DNA from: Melampsora larici-populina 98AG31 | Taxonomy: Eukaryota > Basidiomycota > Pucciniomycetes > Pucciniales > Melampsoraceae | DNA: 64,000 nucleotides | Direction of reading: 5' to 3' | Assembly (NCBI RefSeq): GCF_000204055.1 | Contig: NW_006768845.1 | Coordinates: forward strand, 134,471 to 198,470 | Part shown: positions 22,601-33,828 of the stretch, in pieces | How positions within the stretch are numbered: the first letter of the stretch is position 1 | Layout: each line of letters starts with the position of its first letter | Translations under genes and position numbers: made by a program | The notes under the pieces: generated by a model | The model's database searches: none | The model's input: only the letters and a program-made list of their open reading frames with translations | What the model was told of the DNA's origin: nothing

Positions 22601-25600
22601 GATTCTTTTCGACACGAACCTGAGGGCAACAGGTTCCGTATTAGACTATAGCTTCTGCTAGTCAACGGCGAGAACTAAAACACTAACCTAACAGCACAGT
22701 AAGAGAACAAAAGTGAAAGTAAAAAGAGATCAGAAAAGAAAACGATAACTTGAGATAATGTAGATAAGATATCACTACCTGCGAGCTCGAAGCAAAAGTG
22801 AGGAGCGCGCGTAAGGGTTTGAATGAACAAAGTAAAATAATGAAATCTAAGTTGAAGATAAAGACTATTAGACTCGTTGGTAAATGAGAAATCAGGAGAA
22901 TGAATTTAGGAGAAACTTACTGATTCTTTTCGACACGAAAAGAAGCAGAAAAAGAGAGGAAAAGAGAATTACAAAAAGAGAAAAGATAAACCCAAAAGAA
23001 TCCACCATTTTACCCCTTGATTCAACTTCCCAAATAACCCCTTTGTACTCTTCCCTGATTTTCACACTAGTCACTGCATGACAGATCTTGATCTAGTCCA
23101 ACGCTCACAACTTCTATTTCTATAAAACATCCAATTGCCATAAATGGATAGTGATCTTTGACTACATAACAAGATAGTAACTTAACCTATCTTAACACAC
23201 CCCCTCAAAGAGCATTATCCTACAAACCTCAAACCCATAGCTTTCCTAAGATTTGAAAATTGTTCTTTAGGAAGTTGCTTAGTTAGAAGATCTGCCACCA
23301 TCAAATGAGTAGGACAGTGTTTGATTGTGAGATCCCCTTTCTTAACAACTTCTCTGATCCAATGATAATGTATCTCAATATGTTTAGTACGTGCGTGAAA
23401 TATTGATTTTGATGTTAAGTGAATTGCTCCCAAATTGTCGCTTTGAAGTACAGTAGGATTAGGATCAGTGAAACCAAAACGTGTCATCATATTCCTTAAC
23501 CATAACAACTCTTGACCAGCCTCCGTGATTGCGCGATATTTGGCTTCCGTCGAAGACAGTGCTACCGTTGGCTGAAGACGGCTTCTCCAAGAAATTGGTC
23601 CTCCAGCTAAGACAAATACATAGCCAGTAGTCGAACGCCTGGTGTTGGGATCCCCAGCCCAGTCAGCGTCGCAATGAGACACTGGACATTGGAAACTTCG
23701 TTGACCGGCTACAGTGCGAGGTTCATTTCCTGAATACACAATACCGATGTTGATGTTGATTGTATGATTTAAATAACGAAGAACATGCATTGCTGAATCC
23801 CAATGAAGTTTGCTGGGATTTTCGAGATGTTGGGAAAGCACACCAACAGCATGAGCCATATCCGGGCGAGTGCATTGAGCCAAGTACATCAATGAACCAA
23901 CAACACTTCTATAAGGAAGTTTGGTTTTGGCGAACTCTTCACTCTCTTCTTCAGTTGATTTTAATAATTTAATATTAGGAGACAGAGGAGTGATAGCTGG
24001 TTTTGAATTTGCCATGTCGAAACGTTGAAGAACAGTTAAGGCATACTGTTGTTGGGACATTGAGTAAGTGTTTTCATCAATTCGTTGGATTTGAATACCG
24101 ACTACCGTATGAGCTAACCCTAAATCCTCCATTTCCCACTTGGACGAGATTTCAACTTTAAAAGTAGCAATATCATTTCCAGTAATAGCCAGATCATCCA
24201 CATGAACGTAGACAGCAGTAAACAATTTACCCACAGATCTGATATATATGCAATGATCTATTTCACATTGATAAAAGTCTATCTCAATTACAAATTCCTC
24301 CACATCATCTTGCCAGATTTTTGGTGACTGCTTGAATCCGTAGAGTGATTTCTTCATTCTCCAAACCTTTCCAACAGTTGAAGAAGTACGATAGCCTTCA
24401 GGGATTTCAACATACAGTTCTTCATGAAGAATACCATTAAGGAAAGCTGTAACAGCATCCATTTGGTGAATTTCCCAACCATGGATAGCTGCGATGGCCA
24501 CAAGGATGCGTAGAGAACCTGGCTTTCCCGTCGGCGCAAACGTTTCTCCGTAGTCCTGACCAGGTATTTGGGTGTTTCCCATTGCTACAAATCTAGCTTT
24601 GAACTTAATACCACCATCAACTAACGTCTTCTTTCTGAATACCCACAAGCCTCAAATCACGTTTCGATCAGTTGGACGATCTACCAACACCCAAACTCCT
24701 TTCTCCCTGAGCAAATTAAACTCTTTATCACAAGCTGCCTTCCATTTTTCACTTTCCGACGATGCCATAGCTCGTTTATACGATTTAGGATCTGGAGATG
24801 AGAAAACACTGCTTAAGTGACATTCGGGAGGGAGACAGGCAAAGAAAGATTCCGTGATAAAATCAAAGTCGAACTCTGCTCCAGCACACATCCCTCCGAG
24901 ATTATCGTGGAGTTTCTTTGAAGATCTTGCTGAGCGTCGAGGAGGGTCCTGAATTTGACTTTTCGAAGATTTTACTTCCGAACTGGGGATTGGTGAAGTA
25001 GACAAAGGTGATGGGAGTTCCAAAGCCGGATTTTGAGGTAATGATTCTTCTAAGATATCCTCCTCATCATCAAAGAAGCGAACTTTGACTGAGTTTCTCA
25101 GAGGTTCAGTGGGTACGAGTGGAAGATTGGTAGGAATGGTCTTAAACGGAAAAACATCCTCATTAAAGGTTGAATGATGAGTTATGTAGATTTTCTTTGA
25201 GGTCAGATCATAGATATGAAAATTAAAGTTATCTTGCTCGAAGCCCACGAGTACACCTTCAGAGCTGACAGGAGAAAACTTTGAGGGTCGAAGTTCTTTA
25301 CGAATTAAACCAAAAGCTTGACATCCAAAAACACGCAAGTGGTTAATTGAGGGTTTTCGAAAGAACCAGACTTCAAAAGGTGTCTTTCCGTTTTCAAGAG
25401 CAGTAGTTATACACCGATTGGTAAGGAAAACTGCTGCGCTGCATGCATAATACCAAAATCGAATAGGCATAGCTGCTTCAAGCATCATCGAACGAGCCCT
25501 GGTAACGATAATTCGCATACCACGTTCGGATACTCCATTTTCTTCAGGTGCATGTCCTGAAGTTAAATGAAGAGTAATTCCCAGCTCCCGGAGTTTGGAA

Positions 25601-28600
25601 CCGAGCAAGTTATTAAGGAATTCACTTCCCCGATCAAGAGTGAATTGCTTAAGAAGACATCCTGTTTGCCTTTCAGCAACAGCAATATAGGCCATGAAAG
25701 CATCATAAACTTCTTCTTTTGTTTTGTCACCAAGTGGATAGATGTGTCGATACGCGGAAAAATCGTCACAAAATAAAATAAAGTAATTTTCATTGTTTAC
25801 ACCGGTTGTTCTGATTATACCACTTAAATCAACATGGACATTCTCTAAGAAGGTACAAGCACGGGGTCTGGTTTTATTGTGAGGTAACTTTGTATTTTTA
25901 GACAATGAACAAATATCACAATTTAAATCTTCATCAAGATATTGAAATTCCTCCACACTCTCCAATTTAGCCATCAATTTTAAGTACTTGTTGCTAACAT
26001 GCCCTAATCGACGATGTTGAAGTGATGCAGTAATTTCAGTAACAGAAGCTGAAGTTGAAGAGGTTGAAGCAGAGTGTTGTCCACTCACAGGTTCGAGAAG
26101 AATGAACATGAGGTTGTTGTCCGAGATGAAACCATTGAAGATTGCGAGACCATTCAATACCAACGAGAAATTCGTTCCATCGTGGAAAAGTTCCCTGACT
26201 CCTTGCTTCTTTAGAAGAGCACCAGCTATGAGGTTTCTTGAAAGCTCAGGAACATAAAGACTATTTTTGAGTTCAAAGGGTGTTTCATCACCAGCTAACA
26301 ATTTCGCAACTCCTTGACTGTGAACCGCTAAAGAAACGTCACCCCCAGCAAGTTTAAGTCTTTTACTAGCATCATCGATTTTAACAAGGGTTGCTTGATC
26401 AAAAAATTTCTTGTCTTTAAACATATGATGTGTGGCTCCCGTATCATGGAGAGCCCAGTCACGAGATGATGAAAGAGCAGACGAAACAGAGGCGCTTATG
26501 TCAGGGTCTTCTTCAAATTCCGAAGGTGAAGCCGAAGGTTGAGCTGCTTCCGATTTCTCGATGAGGTTTTCGTCGAATTCGACATTTAAAGAGAGAAAAG
26601 CTAAACTAGCCGAAGCGTTGTTCACACTCGAGTCAAAGACTTTCTTGACACCTTTGACAGTTGGTGATTTAGGTCGTTGAGGCGCTGAAGAGCTAGCGGT
26701 TCCACCCCCGGTTTTTCCTCGAATCTTGGAGAGAAACGCCTGTCGTTTATCCACGTTTTCAGGTTTCGACCAACAATTCTTCGCAAGATGTGGACCGTAA
26801 CACTCATCAGGAGTGCATTCACCAGAAACTTTCTTGGTCGGGCGAACTGATACAGCGTTGACTTCTCGGATAGCAGCACTGCTCCATCCGTGTCGTTCTT
26901 CGTATTTTCGGAGATAAGTCCCAACTCCTTCACGAGTTAACGGGACAACGGTATTATGAATATACTCCTTTGTCTCGATCGACAGTGAAGGGATAGCACC
27001 GATCAACATTCTGGCTGATTGAATGTCTGAAAGTTCGCCCTTTAGGCGATAAAATTCTCTAATGAGATTTTCAAACTTATCAACGAAAGAAGAAAGAGAG
27101 TCGGCTTTAGTAATTTGACAGCCATAAAGAGCCTTCGTGACAGCTTCAAGTTTGTCTTCTGAGACTCGATTATGATAAGACTTGAGGAAGTTCCAGCATT
27201 TGAATGGATCGTAGATGATTTCACAAGGATCGGCTGGATCGGTGAGATGGTTACGAGTTCTGATGTTATTGACGGAATCCAATCTATGTAGAATGAACGT
27301 AGTTAAATTAAAACGAGTCTTTTCAAGCTCTTCAGCTGATAAAGCTGAGTTACGATAATTCTCGGTCTTGACATAGTGATGGAGTTCAAGGGATCGAAAG
27401 ATTTCCATCAAGGATTGGCTCCACTCTATGTAATTCTCGTCAGTCAAATCTTCAGACACCTTGTATTTACTCAAGGCATTATTCATAATCTGAGAATACT
27501 TTTGAATCTGATCGCCGAACACTCTGGAGTCGACATTCTCAGACATCGCGTTTGATACAGGATTTCTTGACACTGAATTTCCTAAGGATAAGTCGGAAGA
27601 CACAGGATTTTCTTGATCCTGAAGAGCCGTTCTAGATGAATCGGCCGAACTTGAAGTGCTTGATCCTTCAGTGACTGTTGAGTTATCTTGTGAATCGTCG
27701 AAAGATTGATCGACGTTCTCGGAACTCATACAAGCTTAAAAACGGTTCGAATAGATCGTTAAACTCTCGCTACCATATAAAAGTTCTCGATGTGTTTTCT
27801 TCTCAAGATTCGAATTGAATCTTTAGGTTGACTGTGTAGCTAGAAAAGCGTATAGTATAGAAAGGGAATCCTGAGGGCAACAGGTTCCGTATTAGACTAT
27901 AGCTTCTGCTAGTCAACGGCGAGAACTAAAACACTAACCTGCGAGCTCGAAGCAAAAGTGAGGAGCGCGCGTAAGGGTTTGAATGAACAAAGTAAAATAA
28001 TGAAATTGATTCTTTTCGACACGAACCTGAGGGCAACAGGTTCCGTATTAGACTATAGCTTCTGCTAGTCAACGGCGAGAACTAAAACACTAACCTAACA
28101 GCACAGTAAGAGAACAAAAGTGAAAGTAAAAAGAGATCAGAAAAGAAAACGATAACTTGAGATAATGTAGATAAGATATCACTACCTGCGAGCTCGAAGC
28201 AAAAGTGAGGAGCGCGCGTAAGGGTTTGAATGAACAAAGTAAAATAATGAAATCTAAGTTGAAGATAAAGACTATTAGACTCGTTGGTAAATGAGAAATC
28301 AGGAGAATGAATTTAGGAGAAACTTACTGATTCTTTTCGACACGAAAAGAAGCAGAAAAAGAGAGGAAAAGAGAATTACAAAAAGAGAAAAGATAAACCC
28401 AAAAGAATCCACCATTTTACCCCTTGATTCAACTTCCCAAATAACCCCTTTGTACTCTTCCCTGATTTTCACACTAGTCACTGCATGACAGATCTTGATC
28501 TAGTCCAACGTTCACAACTTCTATTTCTATAAAACATCCAATTGCCATAAATGGATAGTGATCTTTGACTACATAACAAGATAGTAACTTAACCTATCTT

Positions 28601-30359
28601 AACACTTCTGCCAAACTGCATCAATCTACTCACGTCAAGTCGGTCCTCTCTCGTGGCCTCAAGTCAATGCAATCAGCGATCCAGAAAATTGCCGACATTT
28701 CCTTTGTGACGGATACTTTTTGTTCGGCCGATTTGTTTATCGATTACCTTTTGGCCAACAAACAGAATGTGCCGACTCCGATTGGACATCACTTCGCTTA
28801 TGAAGTCATTCGGGACTATCAATGTCCCCGGGACCCTGATCACCATCCTAGTGAAACATTCACTCGCACTGCGGTCTCCATCACGTTGGACCTATTCCGT
28901 GAGGCGAACTTACAATACCCAGATGTTACTGATCTCCTCTACCAATGGCACACCGAAGGCCTTTACTCAACTAGCCCTCGGTGCTGCCCAAACTGCCGAG
29001 CCACTCGCAAACAGCAAGCTACGGCCCGGCGAGAATATCCTGATGATGAGGATGAAGTGTCAAATGGCGTCCCAGACAGTGCGAACGAACTGCCTCAACT
29101 CTATGAGCGCAATCGATTGGACTTCTCTTCGGCGCCTATGAACCTCTACTTCCACCTGGGCAACGCGGCTGGTCTCAAAGAAGATGATCGCGATAGCTTC
29201 ATGGGCGATATGGAGTGGCCGGAAACGCTCACCTTCAACGATGTCTCGTATCACATTGTCTCGCGGGGTTTTTGGGGCTATTGTCACTATTGGTGCAAGG
29301 TGGTCAGGCACGTCGATGGAGCCCAGGGCGTATGGTTTTACGACGATCGCAAGGACGATGGTCGCGCACAACTCCTTGGAAGAGAGCTCACTTTGATTGC
29401 AGGCGCTCAACCGATGACTAGTTGGCTTGTTTACGCTCGCAAGGCTACCTCTGATGAACAGAAGATCATCAAAGCCAACATAGCCAAGATTAGTCATAAG
29501 AATCCAGAAACGCAAGGAGATCTGCCTTTTGTTTCCGCCGTGGACTTAGAAGGTGTCGAACAAGAAATTGAAAAACTTTGTGAAGAAGCAGAAAAAGAAG
29601 ATGGAGAAGACGAGATTGAAGAAGACATCCCTACTGTACCAGTTGATGTTGGTGTTCCCACCTCGCAGATGGGTGACTTGGCAAAGCATGCTTTCTCATC
29701 AACATGTATGTCTTCTTTGATCACATCATTCCCAAACCTCAAAGTGCCTTAACCTCACTTTTCAATTGATCAGGTCCACCGGTTGATGGTCACCTTTGTA
29801 TGGCCGGCCTTTCTTTGGAAGAGAAGGCTACGAAGGCAAAGGATGCCTTCTCCTCAACTTGTAAGTCTTCGTCCATCCCTGATCACTGGACTGCCACCGA
29901 TGATTGAAGTGTTCCTTCTTTGATCGTCGGCACGTGGCAGGTCCGCCAGCCATCAATCACCTTCGCCGTGATGGTATTGCAGAAGGCGATAATAATTCCG
30001 GTGGTCAACCTTTTTCACAACCGAATGCATCCGGTTGCGACAGTGCCACCAAAGACGAGGACAAGGACCCTGAGCCGGCTCAGGGCCCCGTCAACGTACG
30101 CCTTTGTATCAAGCGACCTGCACCCGATTTGAGCCCGGTCAAATCCCCATCCCCATCACCTCAGAAACTCGTGACCAAGGCTAATAAGGGAGGTTCAAAG
30201 GGCAAGAAAGGTGTTTCAAAAGGCGAAGTACTTCAGGATATTAAACCCAGTTTACCAATTGTAGAGAAAGGTGGTGGGAGGGGGATAGAGGTCGAAGCTA
30301 AGGGTAAAGTAGCTAAGCCTAAGGCTAAGGGGAGGAAGCCAAAGGTGGCGCGAGTCTAG
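19684..30359 (+). CDS. MULE transposase with GCM-like zinc domain and C-terminal USP-like region
   Basis: Eight exons in consistent phase: 19684-20186, 20322-20550, 20623-20807, 20891-21401, 21491-21768, 21855-29705 (interrupted by Copia at 22306-28609), 29774-29860 and 29941-30359. Without the insertion the frame is open for 1252 residues. Residues about 130-215 hold a Cys/His cluster (CLGVLHC, CPAIKC, TQCPDSNC, H-x-H) like the GCM/WRKY-type DNA-binding domain of MULEs. The catalytic core shows D (LLSDVTYRFF), D (VVDFSLAQ), C-x-x-H (GCHEHY) and E (NGQESMH). From about residue 750 there is a candidate protease: TFC-SADLFID (Cys box), CCPNC (zinc ribbon), GYCHYW (His box) and VWFYDD (Asp). The tail is Lys-rich and disordered. 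The start is the ATG at 19684; an in-frame ATG further upstream (19402) is possible. Confidence 0.85.
22306..23197 (-). repeat. 3' LTR of the Copia element
   Basis: 892 bp. It has three copies of the 63-bp unit beginning ctgagggcaacaggttcc, two of them tandem at about 22410-22535, against two copies in the other LTR. A second module beginning cctgcgagctcgaagc also occurs twice within the LTR. Confidence 0.95.
23198..23206 (-). other. Polypurine tract
   Basis: The minus-strand sequence GAGGGGGTG lies immediately upstream of the 3' LTR start TGTTAAG, the position and composition expected for the plus-strand DNA primer. Confidence 0.8.
23215..27729 (-). CDS. Copia gag-pol polyprotein with one in-frame UGA
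   Basis: A single frame of 1505 codons starts at the ATG at 27729 (MSSENVDQ) and ends at 23215. It is interrupted only by TGA at 24654-24652, in a NVI-x-GLWVF context at the start of reverse transcriptase. Domains in order: gag with a degenerate zinc knuckle (ECYGPHLAKNC, about residue 310); aspartic protease DTGATHHM (about 427); integrase zinc region with HRRLGH and CDIC, then catalytic D (HVDLSG, about 630), D (LDRGSEF, about 697) and E (ENGVSERG, about 731); reverse transcriptase with MDAVTAFLNG, SLYGFKQSP and the active site VHVDDL; and RNase H with DADWAGD, SSTEAKY and a C-terminal H-x-x-IREVV region. The UGA replaces a position usually held by Gly. It is either a fresh nonsense mutation or a readthrough site; I favour mutation. 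Confidence 0.92.
27763..27775 (-). other. Primer-binding site for initiator tRNA-Met
   Basis: TGGTAGCGAGAGT directly follows the 5' LTR end with no spacer. It is complementary to the 3' terminal 13 nt (with CCA) of the initiator tRNA-Met gene at 55946-56046 in this same window. Priming by initiator tRNA-Met is established for Ty1/copia elements. Confidence 0.9.
27776..28604 (-). repeat. 5' LTR of the Copia element
   Basis: 829 bp, otherwise matching the other LTR apart from one fewer 63-bp unit and one visible substitution (aacgttcac here, aacgctcac there, near 28509). Confidence 0.95.
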
Positions 30360-30845
30360 TTATAGCAATAAGAGTCTAGTTGTATTGTATTCATGCTTCT
30401 GGGTTTTTTCTTTCTTGTTTACGTTCAAATACTCTGTTTGTTGATCATGATCGCGAGGGTAAGCGCGGGAGTCATTTTCTTTTTTTTCTTTTTCTTTGGT
30501 TCTTGTCTTGTTTTATGAGTTAGGCGGCCTTTTAAGAAATGCAGATTGGCCAATTAAGTGGTGGAATCGTGATTTGCGCACTTGTCGAAGAGAGAGTTAC
30601 ATTGCATGTGGTAAGACCTTTTGTTGAAAGCACAATAAACTCGACAACAGAGCGTGTTAACTTTAACTTGAATGTTACACCACTTTTTTTTCAGTTGTGG
30701 TGTAAAATTCAACTTGGGAGGTGGCCTAATACAAATTTGCGCTCCTGCCCCCTGCACTGCTTATTCTGTGTAAGGCCGTTGGTGTGCAAAAGTAGGGTTT
30801 TGCCACCCAAAAGTGACTTTTACACATGATCTTTTTGCATTCCAT
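30360..30845. other. MULE 3' untranslated and inner flank
   Basis: Between the transposase stop and the right TIR. No further gene is seen. A T-rich run near 30477-30500 may belong to the transcript end. Confidence 0.5.
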
Positions 30846-31062
30846 ATGAAGTGTAAGAATATCGAGTGCAAAAGTCAATGTTTGGCGGGCGGTTTACAAA
30901 AATACACTCATGGCTTTACACATCACCTTTTTGCACTCCAGATTTTGGGGCGGATGGAGTGTAAAATTGTATTTTACCCCAGTCACTGTGCATTTTTACA
31001 CTCCTCCGGTTTTACACTCCTTTTCGAGTGCAAAACGGTTGAGTGTAAAAATCTCTTCACCG
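30846..31062 (-). repeat. Right TIR of the MULE
   Basis: Inverted counterpart of 18750-18962, ending GAGTGTAAAAATCTCTTCACCG next to the TSD atttcaaat at 31063-31071. It contains repeated GAGTG(T/C)AAAA motifs, including GAGTGTAAAATTG, and their complements. Confidence 0.85.
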
Positions 31063-31401
31063 ATTTCAAATTAGGCTCTCAAATCCACATTTGAGTTTCT
31101 TCAATCATCATTCATGATAATAATGTCATTTTGGTGCTGTGCCAGGTGAGCAAAAAAAGCAGAGTCGCCTGATTACCTTGGCCAAGGAAAACCACAGGTT
31201 GGTGTTGGTTTTCTTTGCTCAACCTTGTTTCCTTTGCACACGGGGAATTAAAGAATCAAGATTGAGCTTTTGCATATGTAGTGTTGTGACATGTAAAGAG
31301 AGTGTAAGGTGTCCGAGACCGAATCTTGGCCAGTAAATCCCCATGAATCCCATTTTGTCAATACACCATCTGATTCGTAGCCACCCCTTTCTTCACCTCA
31401 A

Positions 31402-32923
31402 ATGGCTCAACCTTTTCTCCAGAAGTTTTACCTCAGGTCTCCTCACATCTTTCTCTCTGGTCCTTCAAACTTTCAATCCCGTTATCTTTCTGGATCTTCT
31501 TGTCGAAATTTCTACCGCCACTCCATCTTCTTCCAACAAACCACTAAACTTGAAAAACCTTCTCCCACCAAACCGAAAACCTCTGATCAGCTCAATAAAC
31601 CGAATCAATCAGAAACCCGACCTTCTGATCCGTCTGAAATTTTATCAAAGCTCTCACCTAGCTCTACCCAACCGGGTATCTCTTCACTCTCTATATCTTC
31701 TTTAACCGATTCAAAAGAAGATACTCATTCCGAACCTCAGGATGTACCACAGCTTGTGAGTTTACGATCTTCGTTCGATGATCCCTTGGTCGGTCTTGGT
31801 ACTCCGTTTGGTCAGCCAAACTCGTCCATGAACACCACTTCAAGTCCACACGCGTCATTCTGACGGTCATGTTTGTTCGGCTCATATTTTATGTAAACAG
31901 TCTCCGATCAACCTTCCACCGGGTCATCGGTACCGCAGCCAAACGAACCTTCAGTCTCGAAACCCAATAAGCTCAAGGCAATCCAGCCCAAGTCCTCAGC
32001 AAAGGCCGAGCTACCCAGAATTCTACCTCCTCATCCCTTCAATACACATGAATTTGTCAGACAACTAGAAACTTCAGCCTTTGGTCTTGAAGTCTCAAGA
32101 ACAATAATGAAAGTAGTGAAAAAAAGTTTAGAAACCTCGGAACATCGATGGTTACTCTCAGGTCCAAGTGGAGGAGTCGTCTCTAGAGCATATGCAGAAG
32201 GACAAGCATATTTATATAATGCAGCATTAGGAGAGTTAAGAACGGAAGTGAAAGTGAAAACAAGAAATGATGGGATCGTTTTGAAAAGTGCAAGTAATGT
32301 ATTACAACGTGAGATTGATTCTTTGAAACAGAAAATGAAAGAGGATGTGGATGGATTAAAGAATGAGATTCAATTAGAGATGAATGGAAGGAAAGAAGAA
32401 GCTAGTGATGATCAGAAAAAACTCGAGTTGGCTATTCAAGAGTTGAATAGTAAGGTCAGTTGATTTTTTCGATATCTATGATATAGTTTGAACTTTTAAG
32501 ATTGATGATCGCTTTATCAATCTACAGTTCACAATCTTAGTTGGAGATGTCAGAACTGAGATCGAGACACGCAAATGGATCACAACGCGACGCTGCATTG
32601 GTAAGAACAGCTCTCTTTGATCTTTATGAATCACTCATCAATAACCATCGATCACCTTTCTGTCGTATGTAATAGTCGCGATCGCGTCCTTAGCACTCTG
32701 TGTTATAATCTTCACCGCCCTCGAATCGAATCAAATCAATCCAGTTTCGTCATCCGCAACTAACGCACAAAAACAACTTCAAAGAGAAGTACTCAAGACA
32801 GTGGAAGATCTGGGTATCACTCCAGCTAGGGATGAAAGTGATTCAGGTTACTCGAGCGGTGTGTTTGGACAAGGGAAACGGATTGGAGATGAAGATAATC
32901 ATGACGGAAACACTAGCTTTTGA
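31402..32923 (+). CDS. DUF1640 / Fmp32-like mitochondrial coiled-coil protein
   Basis: Four exons: 31402 to about 31801, 31901-32454, 32528-32600 and 32676-32923. The N-terminus is Ser/Arg-rich and lacks acids over its first 45 residues, like a mitochondrial presequence. The conserved family start HPFNTHEFVRQLE-x-SAFG is in exon 2, followed by a long coiled coil (LQREIDSLKQKMKEDV, then TEIETRKWIT) and a single C-terminal membrane segment (ASLALCVIIFTAL). This matches the DUF1640 family (yeast Fmp32, animal MCUR1/CCDC90B), inner-membrane proteins linked to respiratory-complex assembly or calcium uptake. Exon 2 needs one leftover base from exon 1; donors at 31802 or 31811 fit, the better-looking GTGAGT at 31757 does not. 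Exon 1's end is therefore uncertain. Confidence 0.8.
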
Positions 32924-33828
32924 ATGTCTATGATACTCAGAGGCATGTGCAGAGACTTGTATCATATACTGGAGATCTTTGACCATAGACCAGACTTCAG
33001 AGTGGAAGAGTAAATGATAATGAAGCAAGGTAGTAAATGACAGCAGCACATACATTAAAAGATTTTGTGGATAAGTATAGATTGTACATGATGTAGGTTA
33101 CGAAAGTTGAAGATAAAACAATGGAATTTGATCTAAAATGTTGTTAATCATGCTGGGTGAAGAAGTCTGGTGTAATTTTTTGAGCCTAACAACTGCCTTG
33201 ACCACATTAAGGGCACGGTTGCTTAAGGAATTTTGGACCAGAAATCATATTCTGTAAATTTTTTAATGCAAAAATGAAACATGCACCACCAAATAGCCAC
33301 TTTAAATTTTTCAGGACATGATTACTCACCAGAAATTGCTTAAATAAACACGCCCTAAGAGTTGTTGTTGGCACTCTAAAGGCAAACCTTGTTCTTGTTA
33401 AGCTCTTCAATGATCATCTAAAGAAATGACTTGTTTCTCTTCAGAGTGAAGTAGAATTACAAACTTTCCCTTTACCACAAGAGACCGCATTGCAGGTTGA
33501 AGTCATCAACGTATTCAATTATTGATCTGGTTCGACTCCAATAAAAATTGTACAGTCAAACCGGAAAAGCTTGTCACAAATTCCCCGCCAATTTGCTCGA
33601 GTTCAATTATTGATCTGGTTCGACCCTAATGAAAATTGTATCTCCTAATTCTTGAGATGGTTTATCTCACATTTGCAAATGATTCACAAAACTGTGAGTC
33701 TTTCATTTGCCATCGAAATGAATACCCGACGGACTCGGGGCTTTATCCGAATCACCATGAACATAAAAAGGTTTGCATTCGGAATTCAGTTGAGCGCTTG
33801 CACCACATCAGATCATTACGTCATCATC
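32924..33828. other. Intergenic, with a short direct repeat
   Basis: No gene seen. A direct repeat beginning attgatctggttcgac occurs at about 33518 and 33608 (period about 90 bp), with both copies running on to aaaattgta. Confidence 0.5.

Larger units (their letters stand above)
22306..28604 (-). mobile_element. Copia-type LTR retrotransposon inserted in the MULE
   Basis: A 6299-bp element on the minus strand, flanked by the 5-bp TSD cttct (22301-22305 and 28605-28609). The LTRs are 892 bp (left, 3' LTR) and 829 bp (right, 5' LTR). They differ by one extra copy of a 63-bp unit and, as far as I could compare, about one substitution, so the insertion is very young. LTRs run 5'-TGTTAAGATAGG to CTTTTATA-3'. 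A primer-binding site and a polypurine tract adjoin them. The domain order protease, integrase, reverse transcriptase, RNase H is that of Ty1/copia. Confidence 0.95.
18750..31062 (+). mobile_element. Mutator-like element (MULE), split by a Copia insertion
   Basis: The 9-bp TSD atttcaaat is exact at 18741-18749 and 31063-31071, as expected for MULEs. TIRs of roughly 215 bp run inward (about 18750-18962 and 30846-31062). The outer 23 bp read GGGTCAATAGATTTTTACACT on the left and match the right end with a few mismatches. The TIRs are built from many repeats of a TTTTACACTC / GAGTGTAAAA core. The element carries one eight-exon transposase gene. Without the 6299-bp Copia insertion and its 5-bp duplication the element would be about 6.0 kb. 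Confidence 0.93.

Noticed and set aside
22884..23081. 65-codon frame identical to one at 28291-28488
   Set aside because: Both lie in the two LTRs of the Copia element, so the identity reflects the LTR repeat and not a gene family.
18750..31062. Assignment of the large element to the KDZ (Zisupton-like) group
   Set aside because: The TSD is 9 bp and not 8, the TIRs are long, and the core motifs (GCM-type zinc domain, VDFS-x-AQ, C-x-x-H, TNGQE) are those of MULEs.
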